Virus record (IMG/VR): IMGVR_UViG_3300044691_000555
Span: 1-56,760 of that record
Strand: one strand, 5' to 3'
Length of the DNA: 56,760 bases
Source of the DNA: a virus
Numbering within the stretch: the first letter of the stretch is position 1; the number at the start of each line of letters is the position of its first letter. Shown piece by piece: positions 1 through 7,083 of the stretch. The notes under the pieces are model-generated. The model worked only from the letters and a program-made list of their open reading frames with translations. It was not told the DNA's origin and did not search any database. Both the position numbers and the translations under genes were made by a program.

Positions 1-159
1 CCCATTTATGGCCGCGGCGAAAAGCGGCCGGGAAGGACCCGTTCGAAGGGCCATCGGTTCCCCGAACCGCCCACCGTTCAGGCGCCGAGCACGCGGTAGA
101 GTTCGTGTGCGATGCGCCCGGGCAGGTCGCGGTCGACCGTGCCGAAGAACGCGGCCTCC
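1..159. repeat. Terminal direct repeat, left copy
   Basis: Bases 1-159 recur at 56602-56760. I count 7 mismatches, all within the first 60 bases (positions 18, 24, 27, 53, 54, 57 and 60); the remaining 99 bases are identical. This is the pattern of a circular or terminally redundant sequence whose ends overlap. Mismatches limited to the outer edge could be assembly or read-end errors, or could mean the two copies are genuinely different loci. It includes the 3' end of the tail-protein gene that stops at 78. Confidence 0.9.
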
Positions 160-638
160 GATTGACCCGTGACCATCTCTTCCGGGATGAACAGGCCGGA
201 CTTGATCGTGGTCAGCGGCTTGCGGCTCGACCCGACGCGCTTCAGCACGGCGCCGCCGAGGTTGAGCGCCTTGCGATTGGGGAAGCGACCGCCCTTCATA
301 AAAGTCCCGGCATATATCCGGCGGCTGTTCCACGGCGCGGCGGACACACCCTTGCGGGTCTCACGCGCCGCAAAGAACTTCAGGCGGATGTTGCCGCCCT
401 TGCTGCGGATGGTGTAGGCGCCGGCCCCGAAGGCCTTGGTCGCCTTCACCGCACGAACGATGGTCTTGCGCTTCAGCCCGGTCTGCCCGACCAGCACGCG
501 GCGCATCTGGGTTAGCGCCTTGTCGCCGGTGTGGTTGATCGCGCGATTGAGGATCAGCGGTACTTGCGAGCCTGCGGCATGCAGCGCGTTCGATATCCGC
601 AGCAGTGGCGTCAGATCATATTTGATCGAGATCGTCAT
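78..638 (-). CDS. Minor tail protein Z-like (tail completion) protein
   Basis: 186-residue basic protein starting MTISIKYDLTPLL, with many Arg/Lys residues and a central 'LTQMRRVLVGQTGLKRKTI' stretch, resembling the prophage minor tail protein Z (GPZ) family, which completes the tail top or head-tail interface. The ATG at 636-638 is preferred over upstream in-frame codons because the upstream small gene ends there with an ATGA overlap. In the circular map it lies directly before the small terminase gene, so it belongs to the late block. The family call is from memory of sequence style; function is inferred. Confidence 0.65.
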   Translation of the reverse strand: MTISIKYDLTPLLRISNALHAAGSQVPLILNRAINHTGDKALTQMRRVLVGQTGLKRKTIVRAVKATKAFGAGAYTIRSKGGNIRLKFFAARETRKGVSAAPWNSRRIYAGTFMKGGRFPNRKALNLGGAVLKRVGSSRKPLTTIKSGLFIPEEMVTGQSEAAFFGTVDRDLPGRIAHELYRVLGA

Positions 639-829
639 CGCCGCGTCAAACGCATCCGCGCTGCGGACGCCCGTAACCGCAACAGCGCAGCAGCATCCTG
701 TGCCGCCGATTTGATGACGAAGCGGGCTTGATCGGCCGCAATCTTGACGTCGCCTCGCGCGACGGCAACCGCCGCCGTGGCGATCGCCGTTCTCCGTTCG
801 TTGCAGCCACAGCCCATCATCGTCTTCAT
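635..829 (-). CDS. Small cysteine-containing phage protein, hypothetical
   Basis: 64 residues from the ATG at 827-829, beginning MKTMMGCGCNERR and then an Ala-rich helix. Short phage proteins starting with a CGC-x-RR motif are common beside tail completion genes. The stop overlaps the next ATG (ATGA), which supports translation. No clear Shine-Dalgarno lies before 829. The internal Met at residue 4 or 5 or a TTG at 889 are alternatives. It is the first gene after the terminator at 934-968. Function unknown. Confidence 0.5.
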   Translation of the reverse strand: MKTMMGCGCNERRTAIATAAVAVARGDVKIAADQARFVIKSAAQDAAALLRLRASAARMRLTRR

Positions 830-933
830 AAAAGGAAAGAGGGCCGCTTGAGTGAACAAGCAGCCCAAGTCCAGGGAGGAAACGCCCAAGGAGGGCAGCG
901 ATAGCGCGAGGCGCTACCGCACACCCTATGCAA

Positions 934-968
934 CGAAAAACGCCGCCAGCATCGGGGCTGACGGCGTT
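934..968 (-). terminator. Rho-independent terminator after the NusG-like gene
   Basis: Read leftward: a 12-bp stem (AACGCCGTCAGC with GCTGGCGGCGTT, one T.G wobble), a 6-nt loop, then a run of five T. It lies about 70 bases after the stop of the antiterminator gene and separates the early leftward operon from the late genes that continue across the circle junction. Confidence 0.85.
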
Positions 969-1040
969 CGGAAATTCCGTTTCCATTGCAGCGGCAGACC
1001 CCGTGGTTTTGGGGTGGCTGAGGGGTGGCTACCCCTATGG

Positions 1041-1724
1041 CTATATCTTTTCGATCTGATCCAGCGACAACTCAACCGGGGTCTGACGACCGAAGATGTC
1101 GACAAGTAGGTGTACGCGGTCTGATTCGTCAATGTCTTCGATCGAAACAATCCCCGCTTTCGTCCCATCCATCCATTTCGGCACTTCAATGACCGTCCCG
1201 CCGAAGGAAGCGAACGGCCCGTCCGACACCCTGACCTGCTCACCAACGAGATATGCAAATTGCGTGATCTTGGTGACCCCCGGCACGGCGCCGTCGACCT
1301 CAAGGCCCTGAATTTCAGCGATCATTTTCCACGGCACCTCGACCGGCAGATTGTTGGCGCAGACCAGCCCACGAATGTGCGCCATCTTGAAAATCTCCCG
1401 CCATCGGTCGCCTGCATCGAGATAGTCGATGAACGCATAACCAGGGAAAAACGGCTCGACCTTTTCGCGCATCGGTTTGAACGCCGATCGGCGCTGCGAG
1501 TGCGATAGCTTGCTGCGCGGCACTGGCGTGAAGATGCGCATCAGCGGACGATAGAGTTTGATGCTCTGGCGATCGAGAAAATCGACCGTTAGGCTGTCGA
1601 TCCGGTCGCTAATCTGCACCAAATTCCAGATGTGCTCCGCAGGCTTTGACGCATCGACCTTCAGTGTCGGTTCGACGTAGCCGACAACATCGTTTTTCTG
1701 AGCATTCACATAGGATTTTTTCAT
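1041..1724 (-). CDS. NusG/RfaH-like transcription antitermination protein
   Basis: 227 residues. An NGN-like domain spans roughly residues 30-140 and includes the family signature FFPGYAFI (92-99). A KOW domain spans about 158-227 with VRVSDGPFASFGG and the C-terminal IFGRQTPVEL typical of NusG/RfaH. Such proteins bind the RNA polymerase clamp and promote processive transcription. The start at 1724 is firm: GGAGGGACGGA sits immediately upstream and the ATG overlaps the stop of the replication gene (ATGA). It is the last gene of the early operon and sits before a strong terminator, so a switch to late transcription is a reasonable inference. Confidence 0.9.
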   Translation of the reverse strand: MKKSYVNAQKNDVVGYVEPTLKVDASKPAEHIWNLVQISDRIDSLTVDFLDRQSIKLYRPLMRIFTPVPRSKLSHSQRRSAFKPMREKVEPFFPGYAFIDYLDAGDRWREIFKMAHIRGLVCANNLPVEVPWKMIAEIQGLEVDGAVPGVTKITQFAYLVGEQVRVSDGPFASFGGTVIEVPKWMDGTKAGIVSIEDIDESDRVHLLVDIFGRQTPVELSLDQIEKI

Positions 1725-3076
1725 TCCGTCCCTCCAGTCGTCGGCGATATCGTTCCATCCTTCCGTGGCGGCCATGGAATCGGCACTGGCAAGCCCTGCT
1801 CTGAGCGCCGCATCCGGAAATCCGCATGCGATGGCGACAATCCGTGCACGGCCGGATCGAACGGCTCCAGCCAGCGCTTGCGTGGTTCGGCCCATAGCCC
1901 GGTCCATGCGTGCAATCTTGCGCGCCAGGCGTTGAACGCGTTGCTATCCGTTGGCGCCGTCGGCCAATTGCCGATGTCATCAGTGGCAAAGCGCGCCATC
2001 GCCGCAAGATCAGCATCGATCGGAATCGCGCGCCACAGACCACGCCCTCGCTGCGGATCGTCGATCAGCCTCGGTGGCGGCAGATCGAGAATGCGATAGA
2101 CCACCGTCAGCGCCGCGGTTTCCGCTTCGGTAATCCAGACCGGCTCGCGTGCCTTTTCCGGCAGCCTGGCCTGCGGGAAATTGTCGAAGATGCGGTCTTT
2201 CAGGAAGCGCTCCGGCCGAACCGGTGCCGGTTTTGGTTTCGTGGCGGCCAGCTTTTTGGCGTATTCCGGCGACGCCGCCGCGGCCAGCGCTTGTTCCCGC
2301 GGCGGCATCGCAGCGAAAACCGGCAACACCTTGAGCCATGCCCACCGCTCGCGGTCCGGATAGTTCGATTTGAAATAGGCGAAGTGCTCCGGTTCCTGCT
2401 GGCCTTCCGTTTCCTGATCATCGTGATGATCCAAACGCTCCCCGGAGGGGAGTTGAGGGGAGAATTCAGGTTCAGGTTCAGAGATTAGACCCTTCCCGCA
2501 GTGGGAGGGCTGCGGTACCGCTGCGGTAGGGCTGGCCGAATTCAGCCCTTGCTGGTGGCCAGGGCTAATCGGCTGGCTGGCGGGATTTAGCCCTATCTGG
2601 CTGGCAGGGCTAAACGAGGTTTCCGCATCGTCGGCGCCGGCGCGGTCCGGATTTAGCCCTTGCTGGTGGCCAGGGCTATCGTCGTCGGCCGCGACACTCC
2701 GACCGAGCGTGCGCGCCTCGATATCGTCTTCGTCCGCCTCGATCTGCAGCTTGATCAGGTCGCTGGTGCGTTTGCCCTTGCCGTCGCCGTTGCGGCGGCC
2801 CTTCTCGTCGATCCATTGCGGGAACCGGACGATGACGCCGACCTCCTCGAGCCAGACCAGCCGCCGCCGCACGGTTTGCTCCGACAGTTCGGTGTCCTGC
2901 GCCAGCTGCGGAATGCCGACGAAGCAATAGCCGTCGCCGTCGACATAGAGCGTCAGCATGCTCAGAATCAATTTGGCCTGTGCGTTGTGAAGCCGCAGAT
3001 TGCGCGCCCAGGCATGCGCTTCGTCGGCGGCGACCCGCCGTTTCCGGCGCCGGTCGCTTGCAGCGGTGGTCGTCAT
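1721..3076 (-). CDS. Phage replication initiator-like protein (winged helix, gpO/DnaD type)
   Basis: 451 residues from MTTTAASDRRRKRR. Residues about 10-110 look like a helix-turn-helix (LAQDTELSEQTVRRRLVWLEEVGVI), as in phage replication proteins that open the origin and load host helicase. The middle is low-complexity and contains repeated PGHQQGLN peptides encoded by hairpin repeats (2541-2678). The C-terminal part is rich in Pro/Trp/Arg. The start codon ATG 3074-3076 lies after TTGGAA. The stop overlaps the NusG-like start. The initiator role is inferred from family style and the internal repeats, as in lambda O where the origin lies inside the gene. Confidence 0.7.
   Translation of the reverse strand: MTTTAASDRRRKRRVAADEAHAWARNLRLHNAQAKLILSMLTLYVDGDGYCFVGIPQLAQDTELSEQTVRRRLVWLEEVGVIVRFPQWIDEKGRRNGDGKGKRTSDLIKLQIEADEDDIEARTLGRSVAADDDSPGHQQGLNPDRAGADDAETSFSPASQIGLNPASQPISPGHQQGLNSASPTAAVPQPSHCGKGLISEPEPEFSPQLPSGERLDHHDDQETEGQQEPEHFAYFKSNYPDRERWAWLKVLPVFAAMPPREQALAAAASPEYAKKLAATKPKPAPVRPERFLKDRIFDNFPQARLPEKAREPVWITEAETAALTVVYRILDLPPPRLIDDPQRGRGLWRAIPIDADLAAMARFATDDIGNWPTAPTDSNAFNAWRARLHAWTGLWAEPRKRWLEPFDPAVHGLSPSHADFRMRRSEQGLPVPIPWPPRKDGTISPTTGGTE
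2541..2678. repeat. Three hairpin iterons inside the replication gene, candidate origin
   Basis: Three copies of an inverted-repeat unit with arms AGCCCT/AGGGCT: 2544-2566, 2586-2614 (arms extended to TTTAGCCCT/AGGGCTAAA) and 2652-2678. Spacers of about 11 nt are similar (TGCTGGTGGCC in copies 1 and 3). Copies are 45 and 66 bases apart, multiples of three because they are coding. Iterons within an initiator gene are known for lambdoid origins; origin function here is inference. Confidence 0.5.
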
Positions 3077-3138
3077 TTCCAATGGTCTCGTGATGCTCGG
3101 GGAAAACTGGACGCGGAACGCAACGGGCACAAAAGGTT

Positions 3139-3492
3139 CTATTCGGCGGCCTCGCTCGCCTTTGGCAGCGCCCGACAGCGGGCGATCTGTTCGAGTTTGT
3201 GCCGGCCACGCGTCACGCGCTCGGCGTCGCCGCTGCCGATATCGAGCTTGGCCATGTGCTCGACAGGGCCGTATTTGTCGGTCAGCACCGCGCCGTATTT
3301 GCGCGCCAGATGCTTCTTGCCGAGGCCGATATCGAAATGCACCCACGACGCCTTGGGCGGCTGCTGCAGCCATTTCTGCTGCAGCCCGATGCGCCGGGCC
3401 ATCGCCAGCAGTTCGTCGAGCGTATCGGCCCACATGTGGCGCATCGTCATGTGACGGAACTTGTGCCTGACGTCGTCGACATAGACCGTCAT
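3139..3492 (-). CDS. DUF4031 family protein
   Basis: 117 residues starting MTVYVDDVRHKFRHM, followed by HMWADTLDELLAMARRIGL and WVHFDIGLGKKHLA. These are the conserved blocks of the small DUF4031 family common in phages and bacteria. Its biochemical role is not established. Its start overlaps the stop of the adenine methyltransferase (3489). It lies between the DNA modification genes and the replication gene. Confidence 0.8.
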   Translation of the reverse strand: MTVYVDDVRHKFRHMTMRHMWADTLDELLAMARRIGLQQKWLQQPPKASWVHFDIGLGKKHLARKYGAVLTDKYGPVEHMAKLDIGSGDAERVTRGRHKLEQIARCRALPKASEAAE

Positions 3493-4367
3493 TCAGCGGC
3501 CCCTTCCATCAGCGTGTGGAAGTTGCGCTTGTCGCGATCGAGAGCTGCTGCAGCCGCCGGATTGATCCACAGCACTTCGGTGCGCGGCCGCGCGCCATCG
3601 GCCAGCGCCGCGAATTCGATGCGCCGCCAGTCGTGCAAGGCGTCGTCGTAGAGCGGGTGGGCGTAGCCGGACAGCACCACCATGCCGATCAGACCCCGGA
3701 GCGTCTCCAACAGCCTGACGTGCCCCCCCCCGTCGAGTTCGTGCTTATAGGCGGACTTGCCGCCCTTGAACATCGAACGGGTGTCGTGGACGTAGGGCGG
3801 GTCGACATAATGCAGCGACGTCGGCGCATCGTGGCGGGTCAGCACGATCAGCGCGTCGCGATGCTCGATCACGACGCCGCGCATGCGCTCGATGATCGCG
3901 CCATAGGCGTCCGGCAGATTCTGCCAGTCCTGCGCCGGCGTGGTGCCGCTGCGGTTCGAGTTCGAGCGGAAGCCCGTCGATTGATGCCCGCGTTGCGTCG
4001 CCGAATGGGCGTTGCTGCCAAACCCCATGAACGAGCGGATCACCAGCCGCCGCGCGCGCTCGACCGGATCGTCGGCGGGCTCATAGGCGATCTCGAATTC
4101 GCGCCTGGCGAACGGCGTCAGCCGCAGCAGTTCGATCAATCGGCAGGCCTGCGCCGGATCCTGCATCACCCGGAACAGCCCGACGATGTCGTCGTCAAGA
4201 TCGTTGTAGATCTCGGCATGGCTGCGCGGCTTGTGCAGCAGCACGCCGGCGCCACCGCCGAACGCCTCGGTGTAGAGCCGATGTGCCGGCAGGTATGGAA
4301 TGATCTGGCGCGACATCAGGAATTTGCCGCCGTGCCAGCGGACTGGTGGGCGTGTGATCGCGTTCAT
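3489..4367 (-). CDS. D12-class DNA adenine N6-methyltransferase (Dam-like)
   Basis: 292 residues. The N-terminal VRWHGGK and FGGGAG (about 36-41) form the AdoMet-binding motif, and the catalytic DPPY is at about 189-192, the order of the D12 (Dam/DpnM) class. It would methylate adenine N6 in a short site, which cannot be read from sequence. The start ATG overlaps the RT stop (4364). Its position directly after the DGR reverse transcriptase makes it co-transcribed with it. With no restriction endonuclease nearby, self-protection from host restriction is likely. Confidence 0.93.
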   Translation of the reverse strand: MNAITRPPVRWHGGKFLMSRQIIPYLPAHRLYTEAFGGGAGVLLHKPRSHAEIYNDLDDDIVGLFRVMQDPAQACRLIELLRLTPFARREFEIAYEPADDPVERARRLVIRSFMGFGSNAHSATQRGHQSTGFRSNSNRSGTTPAQDWQNLPDAYGAIIERMRGVVIEHRDALIVLTRHDAPTSLHYVDPPYVHDTRSMFKGGKSAYKHELDGGGHVRLLETLRGLIGMVVLSGYAHPLYDDALHDWRRIEFAALADGARPRTEVLWINPAAAAALDRDKRNFHTLMEGAAE

Positions 4368-5368
4368 GCCGAAGTCCCTTTCTTCGGCACGCTGATTCCG
4401 AGGCTCCGGATCAGGTTGGTGCTATCGGCCCAGCGCGCGTGACCGAGCCATGCTGCCAGGAATTTTCGCAACCGCTCGTAATCGCCGGCGGCCCGGTACG
4501 CCGCGATTTTGCGCCGCGCCCGCGTCACGCTGTCCTTGCGCAGCAGCTTGTGGCTGGCCCAGATCCGGTAGCCGAGGAAATTGACGCCGCGCGAGACCGG
4601 CGCGATCTGCCATTTCGAGACCCGCAGCCCGAGTTGCTGGCGCGAGAATGCCTCGATCGCTTCCTTGACCCGCCGCAGATGCTCGGAACTGCGGCCGAGC
4701 ACCACGATGTCGTCCATGTAGCGGTACCAGACCCGCTCGCCGAGGGTCTGTTGCAGATAGCGGTCGAGCGTGGCGCCAGCATAGAGATTGGCGAAAATCT
4801 GCGACGTCAGGCTGCCGATCGGCAGGCCGATGCCGGCGCGCGGCACCATCGCTTCGATCAGTTTTAGCGTGGCGCGGCAGGAAATCTTGGCCTCGATCAG
4901 CCGCCACAGCACCTTGCGCTCGATCGAGGCGAAATAGGCCGAGAAATCCGTCTTGAGGAAGTAGAGCGGGCCATCGCGGGACTCGCGCCGCAACTCGCTC
5001 TGCAGCAGCACCACGCCGGCATGCGTCCCCTTGCCCGGACGGCAGGCGAATGCCCGCGGCAGCAGCGCGCGGTCGAAGATCGGCGCGATCACCAGGCACA
5101 GCGCCTGCTGCGCGATGCGGTCGCGGAACGGCAGCGCCGAGATCAGCCGCAGCTTTGGATCGAACACGTGGAACTGGTGCGGCGGACCGGCAACGTAGCG
5201 GCCGTCTGCGACGTCCCGGGCGAGATCGGCAAGGTTGAGCGCCGAAAATTCCTTGAATTCGAGATAGCCCGGCGTCAGCCGCTTGCCGGCGGCGGTCAGG
5301 CGCAGTGCCGCTTCCATGTTGCGCGGCGAGGTGATGTTGCCGATCAGATTGCGGTAGCGCTTTGTCAT
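4364..5368 (-). CDS. DGR-type reverse transcriptase
   Basis: 334 residues. RT palm motifs are visible in order: RPGKGTHAG (about 110-117), FLKTDFSAYFASI (137-149), IGSLTSQ (184-190), the catalytic YMDD (217-220) and a following FLGYRIW. The [ILV]GSxxSQ form of motif 4 is characteristic of DGR reverse transcriptases. It would copy the TR-containing RNA with adenine infidelity to make cDNA that rewrites the VRs. It lies 184 bases after the TR. Its ATG overlaps the TR-containing frame by 4 nt (ATGA), preceded by a GGGGGCG purine stretch. The next gene overlaps its stop. Confidence 0.97.
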   Translation of the reverse strand: MTKRYRNLIGNITSPRNMEAALRLTAAGKRLTPGYLEFKEFSALNLADLARDVADGRYVAGPPHQFHVFDPKLRLISALPFRDRIAQQALCLVIAPIFDRALLPRAFACRPGKGTHAGVVLLQSELRRESRDGPLYFLKTDFSAYFASIERKVLWRLIEAKISCRATLKLIEAMVPRAGIGLPIGSLTSQIFANLYAGATLDRYLQQTLGERVWYRYMDDIVVLGRSSEHLRRVKEAIEAFSRQQLGLRVSKWQIAPVSRGVNFLGYRIWASHKLLRKDSVTRARRKIAAYRAAGDYERLRKFLAAWLGHARWADSTNLIRSLGISVPKKGTSA

Positions 5369-5691
5369 GACGCCCCCGCTGAAAAACCGGCCGCGGGTCT
5401 CGACAGCCGCAAATTGATGCGACCGCTACGCCCCGCTCTGCCGGACCGTGAAGTGTGTTCGCCGAAGCAGGACAGTCGGGCTGACCACCAGCCTTGGCTG
5501 AGTGTGATCCGCCGGCGCGACCGTGATCGTTGCCGAGCAGCAATCAGCATAAGGTCGTCACTGCGGCCGCGGGCGCCGAAGTTCTCGTTCGAATTGCCGG
5601 GGAAGTTGTACGCGACGTTCGCCTGGCGCGAGCCCGCGTCGTCGTCGTTCCACCAGTTCCCGCCGAACAAGGAAGCGCGCGGCTGCATCAT
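5365..5691 (-). CDS. Open frame containing the DGR template repeat, possibly translated
   Basis: 108 codons beginning ATGATG inside the end of avd and stopping TGA inside the RT start, with 4-nt overlap at both ends. The first third reads the TR in the same frame as the target proteins (PRASLFGGNWWNDDDAG, then Asn-rich). The rest is unlike the targets and rich in Arg/Ser. GGGGAA lies upstream of the ATG. It may be translated only to couple avd and RT translation, or be a remnant of a duplicated target 3' end, or be coincidental. No function is claimed. Confidence 0.4.
   Translation of the reverse strand: MMQPRASLFGGNWWNDDDAGSRQANVAYNFPGNSNENFGARGRSDDLMLIAARQRSRSRRRITLSQGWWSARLSCFGEHTSRSGRAGRSGRINLRLSRPAAGFSAGAS
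5552..5683 (-). repeat. DGR template repeat (TR)
   Basis: 132 bp homologous to VR1 (offset 588) and VR2 (offset 12166). In the coding orientation it holds 23 adenines, clustered as AAC/GAC-type codons. All differences to the VRs occur at these adenines except one at 5556, in the 3' edge where IMH* and IMH are expected to differ. A G/C-only 16-mer (5563-5578) forms the 3' part, as in the initiation-of-mutagenic-homing element of BPP-1. No downstream hairpin like that of the VRs is present. Confidence 0.97.
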
Positions 5692-6098
5692 TTCCCCGCC
5701 TGCCCCATCGGACGCGCGGACGCGTCAGATGCTTTCAGCTTCCTTTGCCATGCGCCGAGCATTTTTCCGGGCTCCGCCAGTAGCGCCAAGGCGGCGACAT
5801 GCTGTTTCGGGCCGAGGATTTTGATGTCGCCGCGACTGAGGAAGCGCAGGAATGACCGCAAGGTCGCGAACTCGGCATCGACGGCGTAGAGCCGCGACAC
5901 CTGCCTCGATTTTGCGGCATGGTAGAGGCCGCCGATCGGCCCGAACAGCGCCGCCAGCACGGCATCCCGGAGGACACCATGCCGGCGCGGCGCGTTCTGC
6001 AGGATCGGATAGAGATAGTTCACAAAGGCCTCGTATCGTTCCACGATCGCCAGGGCGTCGGTTGCTGAGTTTTCGTCCCTGACGATCTGAGTTTGCAT
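5688..6098 (-). CDS. avd: Avd-like accessory variability determinant
   Basis: 136 residues, predicted all-helical and basic: IVERYEAFVNYLYPILQNAPRRHG, then helices through LRSFLRFLSRG and HVAALALLAEPGKMLGAW. Size, four-helix pattern and position between target 1 and the TR match Avd, the pentameric helical-bundle protein that binds the RT and template RNA in DGRs. Individual Avd sequences diverge, so the call rests mainly on size, helix content and synteny. The stop lies 5 bases before the TR, and an ATGA overlap joins it to the TR frame. An alternative is an unrelated helical protein, which I consider unlikely. Confidence 0.88.
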   Translation of the reverse strand: MQTQIVRDENSATDALAIVERYEAFVNYLYPILQNAPRRHGVLRDAVLAALFGPIGGLYHAAKSRQVSRLYAVDAEFATLRSFLRFLSRGDIKILGPKQHVAALALLAEPGKMLGAWQRKLKASDASARPMGQAGK

Positions 6099-6107
6099 TG
6101 GCTAACC

Positions 6108-6127
6108 GCCGTCGCTGTCGCGCCGGC
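6108..6127 (-). other. DGR target-1 hairpin downstream of VR1
   Basis: Coding orientation GCCGGCGC-GACA-GCGACGGC: an 8-bp stem with one G.A mismatch and a GACA tetraloop, 12 nt beyond the end of VR1. DNA hairpins just after the VR are known to boost target recognition in BPP-1. The stop codon of target 1 (6127-6129) abuts the stem. A matching structure follows VR2 and not the TR. Confidence 0.85.
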
Positions 6128-7032
6128 TAGACAGGTTGCAGGTGGTCACTGCGGCCGCGGGCGCCGAAGTTCTCGTTCGAATTGCCGGGGAAGTTGTACG
6201 CGACGTCCGCCCGGCGCGAGCCCGCGTCGTCGCCGCCCCACCAGTACCCGCCGAACAAGGAAGCGCGCGGCGTGTCGGGGTCGCCGTCATGGCCCCACAC
6301 CCACAGATTGCCGGTTGCCTGCATCAGGCCGAACTTGCTGGTGCGCGGCGCGTCGAGCCCGGTCCTGACCGGATCATCGCCGATCGCCGTTTTTTCGGTG
6401 ACGCCGAACGCCGCGGCGAAAAACTCCTCGACGCTCAGCAGCCCCTTGCCATGCGCGGCCATCACGGCGGCCGCGGTGGCATAATCGAACCGCTTGTAGG
6501 TCTTGCCGGCGGGATCAAGCGGGCGGTCGTTGCCGTCGGCGATGGTGACGCCGAACTTGCTGGTGCCGTCCTCGGCGCAATTCGACCCGGTCAGATAGAT
6601 GTCGGCCCAGAATTTCCGGCCCAGCATCTCGACCAGCGCCATGCCGCGCGGATCCGGACACGCCGGGCGGAAATTCAGGTCCCACAGCGAGAACGGATTG
6701 ATTGCGGGAATCTCGTCGCCGCCGGCCCGCGCGGCCGCATTGCCGCCGGGCGCAAAGTGGAAGCCGCCGATATAGTCGGTTTCTTCCGGCGAACGCGTCG
6801 ACCGGAATGCGACGGGCGCGCCGCCGAGCGCCACGACATAGTCGGCGCCGGGCACCAGGCCCTGCTGCGGCAGCATCACCGGGGTATCTTCCGTCAGCGA
6901 CCGCTCGCCGAATGACGTTCCGGCCTTGACCAGCAGCGTATCGCGACCAGTCAGCTTCAGGACCGGCGAATGCACATCCATCTTGGTCAGGATCGATATC
7001 GGCCGATCTTCAAGTCTTGCTTGCTTGTTCAT
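6127..7032 (-). CDS. DGR target protein 1 (C-type lectin/FGE-fold, variable C-terminus)
   Basis: 301 residues. An N-terminal region of about 75 residues precedes a formylglycine-generating-enzyme/C-type-lectin style domain (IGGFHF, NPFSLWDLNFRPACPDPRGM, SKFGLMQATGNLWVWGHDG), the fold in which DGR variable residues are displayed on the surface. The C-terminal 40 or so residues are VR1 (GGYWWGGDDAGSRRADVAYNFPGNSNENFGARGRSDHL). No signal peptide is seen. GGAGA lies upstream of the ATG. It likely acts as a binding or tropism protein, but it is not in the structural gene block. It is paralogous to the protein at 17660-18610. Confidence 0.95.
   Translation of the reverse strand: MNKQARLEDRPISILTKMDVHSPVLKLTGRDTLLVKAGTSFGERSLTEDTPVMLPQQGLVPGADYVVALGGAPVAFRSTRSPEETDYIGGFHFAPGGNAAARAGGDEIPAINPFSLWDLNFRPACPDPRGMALVEMLGRKFWADIYLTGSNCAEDGTSKFGVTIADGNDRPLDPAGKTYKRFDYATAAAVMAAHGKGLLSVEEFFAAAFGVTEKTAIGDDPVRTGLDAPRTSKFGLMQATGNLWVWGHDGDPDTPRASLFGGYWWGGDDAGSRRADVAYNFPGNSNENFGARGRSDHLQPV
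6140..6271 (-). repeat. DGR variable repeat 1 (VR1)
   Basis: 132 bp aligned base for base to the TR at 5552-5683. Six substitutions lie in the variable part, all where the coding-strand TR has A: four A-to-G and one A-to-G/one A-to-T pair by codon (on the + strand five T-to-C and one T-to-A). The 3' edge differs by one base from the TR (6144 G versus 5556 C on the + strand). The G/C-only 16-mer at 6151-6166 is unchanged. Confidence 0.97.
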
Positions 7033-7083
7033 GTCTCAGGCTCTCCAGGTTGCGCCGGCAGACCCTGCCGGCAGGGATTTGCT

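Noticed and set aside
639-986. Upstream extension of the tail-protein gene to 986
   Set aside because: Composition changes to Cys/Arg-rich shadow and the small gene at 635-829 overlaps it in a better frame.
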